DNA of 34,512 bases from Candidatus Zixiibacteriota bacterium (GTDB taxonomy: Bacteria; Zixibacteria; MSB-5A5; JAABVY01; JAHJOQ01). Below the pieces are notes generated by a model. That model made no database searches. It saw only the letters and a program-made list of their open reading frames with translations, and was not told the origin of the DNA. The translations under genes and the position numbers were made by a program. Where the stretch lies: contig JAHJOQ010000064.1 in assembly GCA_018820315.1 (NCBI GenBank), positions 1-34,512 of the forward strand, read 5' to 3'. Below are positions 33,282 to 34,512 of this stretch, in pieces. The stretch's first letter is position 1, and each line of letters begins with the position of its first letter.

Positions 33282-34067
33282 TCATTTCGCGCAACAAAGT
33301 TTTGGATATTGACCCCCCTGGAATATATAGGCGATGAGCCAAACGACATCATCAATATCGACTTGACCTGTGCCGTCAAAATCCCCGATACAATATGTTG
33401 GCATAGGCTCCGGTCCGCTGACAAAGATGTAATCAATCAAGTACACCACATCGTCGATATCGACTCCGCTGCTTCCGTCGGCGTCTCCACACAAGGCATC
33501 GAATACCGTAATACAGATCGGGTGATTGGCATCGCTGCTGTCTTTGGCGATGAACAGTGGACGATTTGGCGCGCCTCCTTCACCACAGGTAAGCTGTGAC
33601 CACTTCCAGGTGCCCGCTGGGGGAACGTAGACTGAATCAACACATATCTCGCCTGTGCCTCCACCGGTGTGCAACACGAGAGTGACATACGGAATCTCTG
33701 AGGTAACCGGCAATCCTATGAACATGCTAACACTCAAAATCTCAAGATAGTCTGGGGGCGAGCCATCAAAGATGGCATATGCGCAGCAGTGACAGAGATT
33801 GAAATTATTGCAGATGGCACTCGGTTTTACCCTTACATATTCCCACGTAACGTTTCCGGTGGACGTGAATTCGAAAGGGTTTAACAGCCCCATTATCTCT
33901 TCCGGCTCCGGGCATGTCCGTTCGAGGTAGAAAGGAATCTCAACGTTATCAGTCCAGGCCGGAATACTATCTCGCCCGAGACGGATATAATCACCTGCGT
34001 GAACGCTGGCTGAACCGGCGATTACCGCCAGCAGCAAGACTGCGGTGAGTAACACTCTGCCATGCAT
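33282..34067 (-). CDS. Secreted dockerin-like protein (paralogue 1 of tandem array)
   Basis: A 261-aa exported protein: signal peptide near SVHA-GDY, mature domain DYIRLGRDSIPAWTDNVEIPFYL, a Cys-rich stretch (NNFNLCHCCAYAIF), YLEILSVSMFIGLPVTSEIPYVTLVLHTGGGTGEICVD, then HPICITVFDALC and two dockerin repeats, GDADGSSGVDIDDVVYLIDYIF and GDFDGTGQVDIDDVVWLIAYIF. Order and spacing match the two downstream genes, so the array arose by tandem duplication. GGAGG 5 nt before the ATG at 34067 fixes the start. It is the promoter-proximal gene, with a promoter at 34220-34248. Function unknown; candidate roles are cell-surface assembly or sorting through dockerin-type contacts. Confidence 0.87.
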   Translation of the reverse strand: MHGRVLLTAVLLLAVIAGSASVHAGDYIRLGRDSIPAWTDNVEIPFYLERTCPEPEEIMGLLNPFEFTSTGNVTWEYVRVKPSAICNNFNLCHCCAYAIFDGSPPDYLEILSVSMFIGLPVTSEIPYVTLVLHTGGGTGEICVDSVYVPPAGTWKWSQLTCGEGGAPNRPLFIAKDSSDANHPICITVFDALCGDADGSSGVDIDDVVYLIDYIFVSGPEPMPTYCIGDFDGTGQVDIDDVVWLIAYIFQGGQYPKLCCAK

Positions 34068-34219
34068 AATGGCCTCCCTATTTCATACATGTCTATCGAG
34101 TACACGCGAGACCGGAGACTGCTTAACGCCCACAATGCCCATGGTCAGGGCAGTAAGCCCCAAAGTGAACAGCCTTTCGGCCAGGATGGCGGATGTTATC
34201 AGTTGTTATCAGCTATTCA

Positions 34220-34248
34220 AAAGTATGCAACTCAATGAGGATTGTCAA
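34220..34248 (-). promoter_or_regulatory. Sigma70-type promoter for the tandem dockerin operon
   Basis: On the minus strand a consensus TTGACA (34248-34243), a 17-bp spacer and TACTTT (34225-34220). It gives a leader of about 145 nt before the first dockerin gene. Confidence 0.65.
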
Positions 34249-34361
34249 GACCATTTTTGTGCGAATCGACCGGACCGCAGGGCAGGATTGACCCAAGCCC
34301 GCCATGTCCCCACGCGGAACGTGTGGCGTTGTTTTGACGTCCCATTTCATGCTGCGCATGA

Positions 34362-34390
34362 TTGTCAAAAGCGCAGGGCTTTGATATTAT
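34362..34390 (+). promoter_or_regulatory. Promoter for the IS110-type transposase
   Basis: TTGTCA (34362-34367), a 17-bp spacer and TATTAT (34385-34390). The predicted transcript would start near 34397, at the foot of the leader hairpins. Confidence 0.6.
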
Positions 34391-34395
34391 GAGAA

Positions 34396-34453
34396 GGCCG
34401 CTCGGCCAGTATAGATTATACTGGCCTTGTAAACCCTTAAGCAAGGAGCGGCC
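34396..34453 (+). repeat. Nested inverted repeats sequestering the transposase ribosome site
   Basis: Outer stem GGCCGCTC (34396-34403) with GAGCGGCC (34446-34453) and inner perfect 10-bp hairpin GGCCAGTATA (34404-34413)/TATACTGGCC (34417-34426) with a GAT loop. A third short pair CCTTG/CAAGG (34425-34429, 34442-34446) overlaps the Shine-Dalgarno AAGGAG (34443-34448). These would mask the start of the transposase when transcribed. Confidence 0.7.
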
Positions 34454-34512
34454 ATGTCAAATACATATGTCGGTATCGACGTACACAAGAAGCTATGTGT
34501 ATACACAGAGCT
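34454..34512 (+). CDS. IS110-family transposase, N-terminal end (3' partial)
   Basis: Only the first 19 codons are in the window: MSNTYVGIDVHKKLCVYTE. The YVGIDVHKK start is the RuvC-like (DEDD) opening of IS110/IS1111-family recombinases, with the first catalytic Asp in GID. AAGGAG (34443-34448) lies 5 nt before the ATG. The gene runs off the right edge, so the family subgroup, element ends and integrity cannot be judged. Confidence 0.78.
   Translation, partial: MSNTYVGIDVHKKLCVYTE

Larger units (their letters stand above)
34068..34453. other. Divergent regulatory region between dockerin operon and IS110-type element
   Basis: 386 bp without a gene. It holds the dockerin promoter (minus, 34220-34248), the transposase promoter (34362-34390) and the nested hairpins (34396-34453). 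The left boundary of the insertion element probably lies in the 34250-34360 part but cannot be fixed. The rest shows no tRNA or coding character. Confidence 0.5.

Noticed and set aside
34250-34453. IS110 bridge RNA in the transposase leader
   Set aside because: The predicted transcript leader is too short and the hairpins are better explained as masking the ribosome site; no paired loops could be assigned.
1-34512. CRISPR arrays, tRNA or rRNA genes
   Set aside because: No regularly spaced direct repeats, cloverleaf-like segments or rRNA sequence were recognised on either strand.

Overview
The window looks like a chromosomal segment of an uncultured bacterium of the FCB/candidate-phylum type, most likely Zixibacteria-like. 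This is an inference. It rests on secreted proteins ending in paired dockerin-like repeats of the form GDADGSGGVDIDDVVYLI, a PorV/PorQ-type outer-membrane protein behind a FlgD-like C-terminal domain, and many secreted or envelope proteins with classical signal peptides. TGA is used as a normal stop, promoters are of sigma70 type, and Shine-Dalgarno sequences are strong and GGAGG-like.

Layout. 1-1485: end of a secreted protein with a FlgD/T9SS-like C-terminal domain, a PorV/PorQ barrel and an intrinsic terminator. 1521-8545: archaeal-type Glu-tRNA(Gln) amidotransferase genes gatD (+) and gatE (-), separated by an unrecognised 435-aa ORF and an LpoB-like/COG3014 lipoprotein pair. 8570-11741: a single-chain restriction-modification enzyme whose promoter lies back to back with that of gatE. 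12021-15575: a 1069-aa secreted Asp-box/dockerin protein with its own promoter and terminator. 15609-18852 (-): a decay zone with a nonsense-mutated DUF899-like remnant and a broken sulfatase-like membrane protein, downstream of an intact NoeA-like methyltransferase and a small conserved membrane protein. 18893-23156 (-): a small hypothetical gene, a heterodimeric ABC exporter, and upstream of the exporter a leader with a 30-codon ORF, a terminator and a competing antiterminator. 23207-27316 (-): an S41 peptidase behind a LacI-type operator, a DinB-like protein and a NatAB-type ABC-2 transporter. 27498-31570 (+): a MacA-like adaptor, an FtsX/MacB-like permease without its ATPase, and a TolC-like channel. 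31643-34248 (-): three tandem paralogous secreted dockerin proteins under one promoter. 34362-34512 (+): the start of an IS110-type transposase behind a structured leader.

How they fit together. gatD and gatE should form the transamidosome that makes Gln-tRNA(Gln); this enzyme is normally archaeal. The rest of the window is mostly envelope export and surface biology: two exporter types, a tripartite efflux-like operon, lipoproteins for peptidoglycan synthase control, and exported dockerin proteins.

The most interesting undescribed candidate is the exporter leader. Codons 24-26 of its small ORF can pair with the 5' arm of the terminator, which is the architecture of ribosome-mediated attenuation. 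All functional calls are from reading the sequence; no searches were run.
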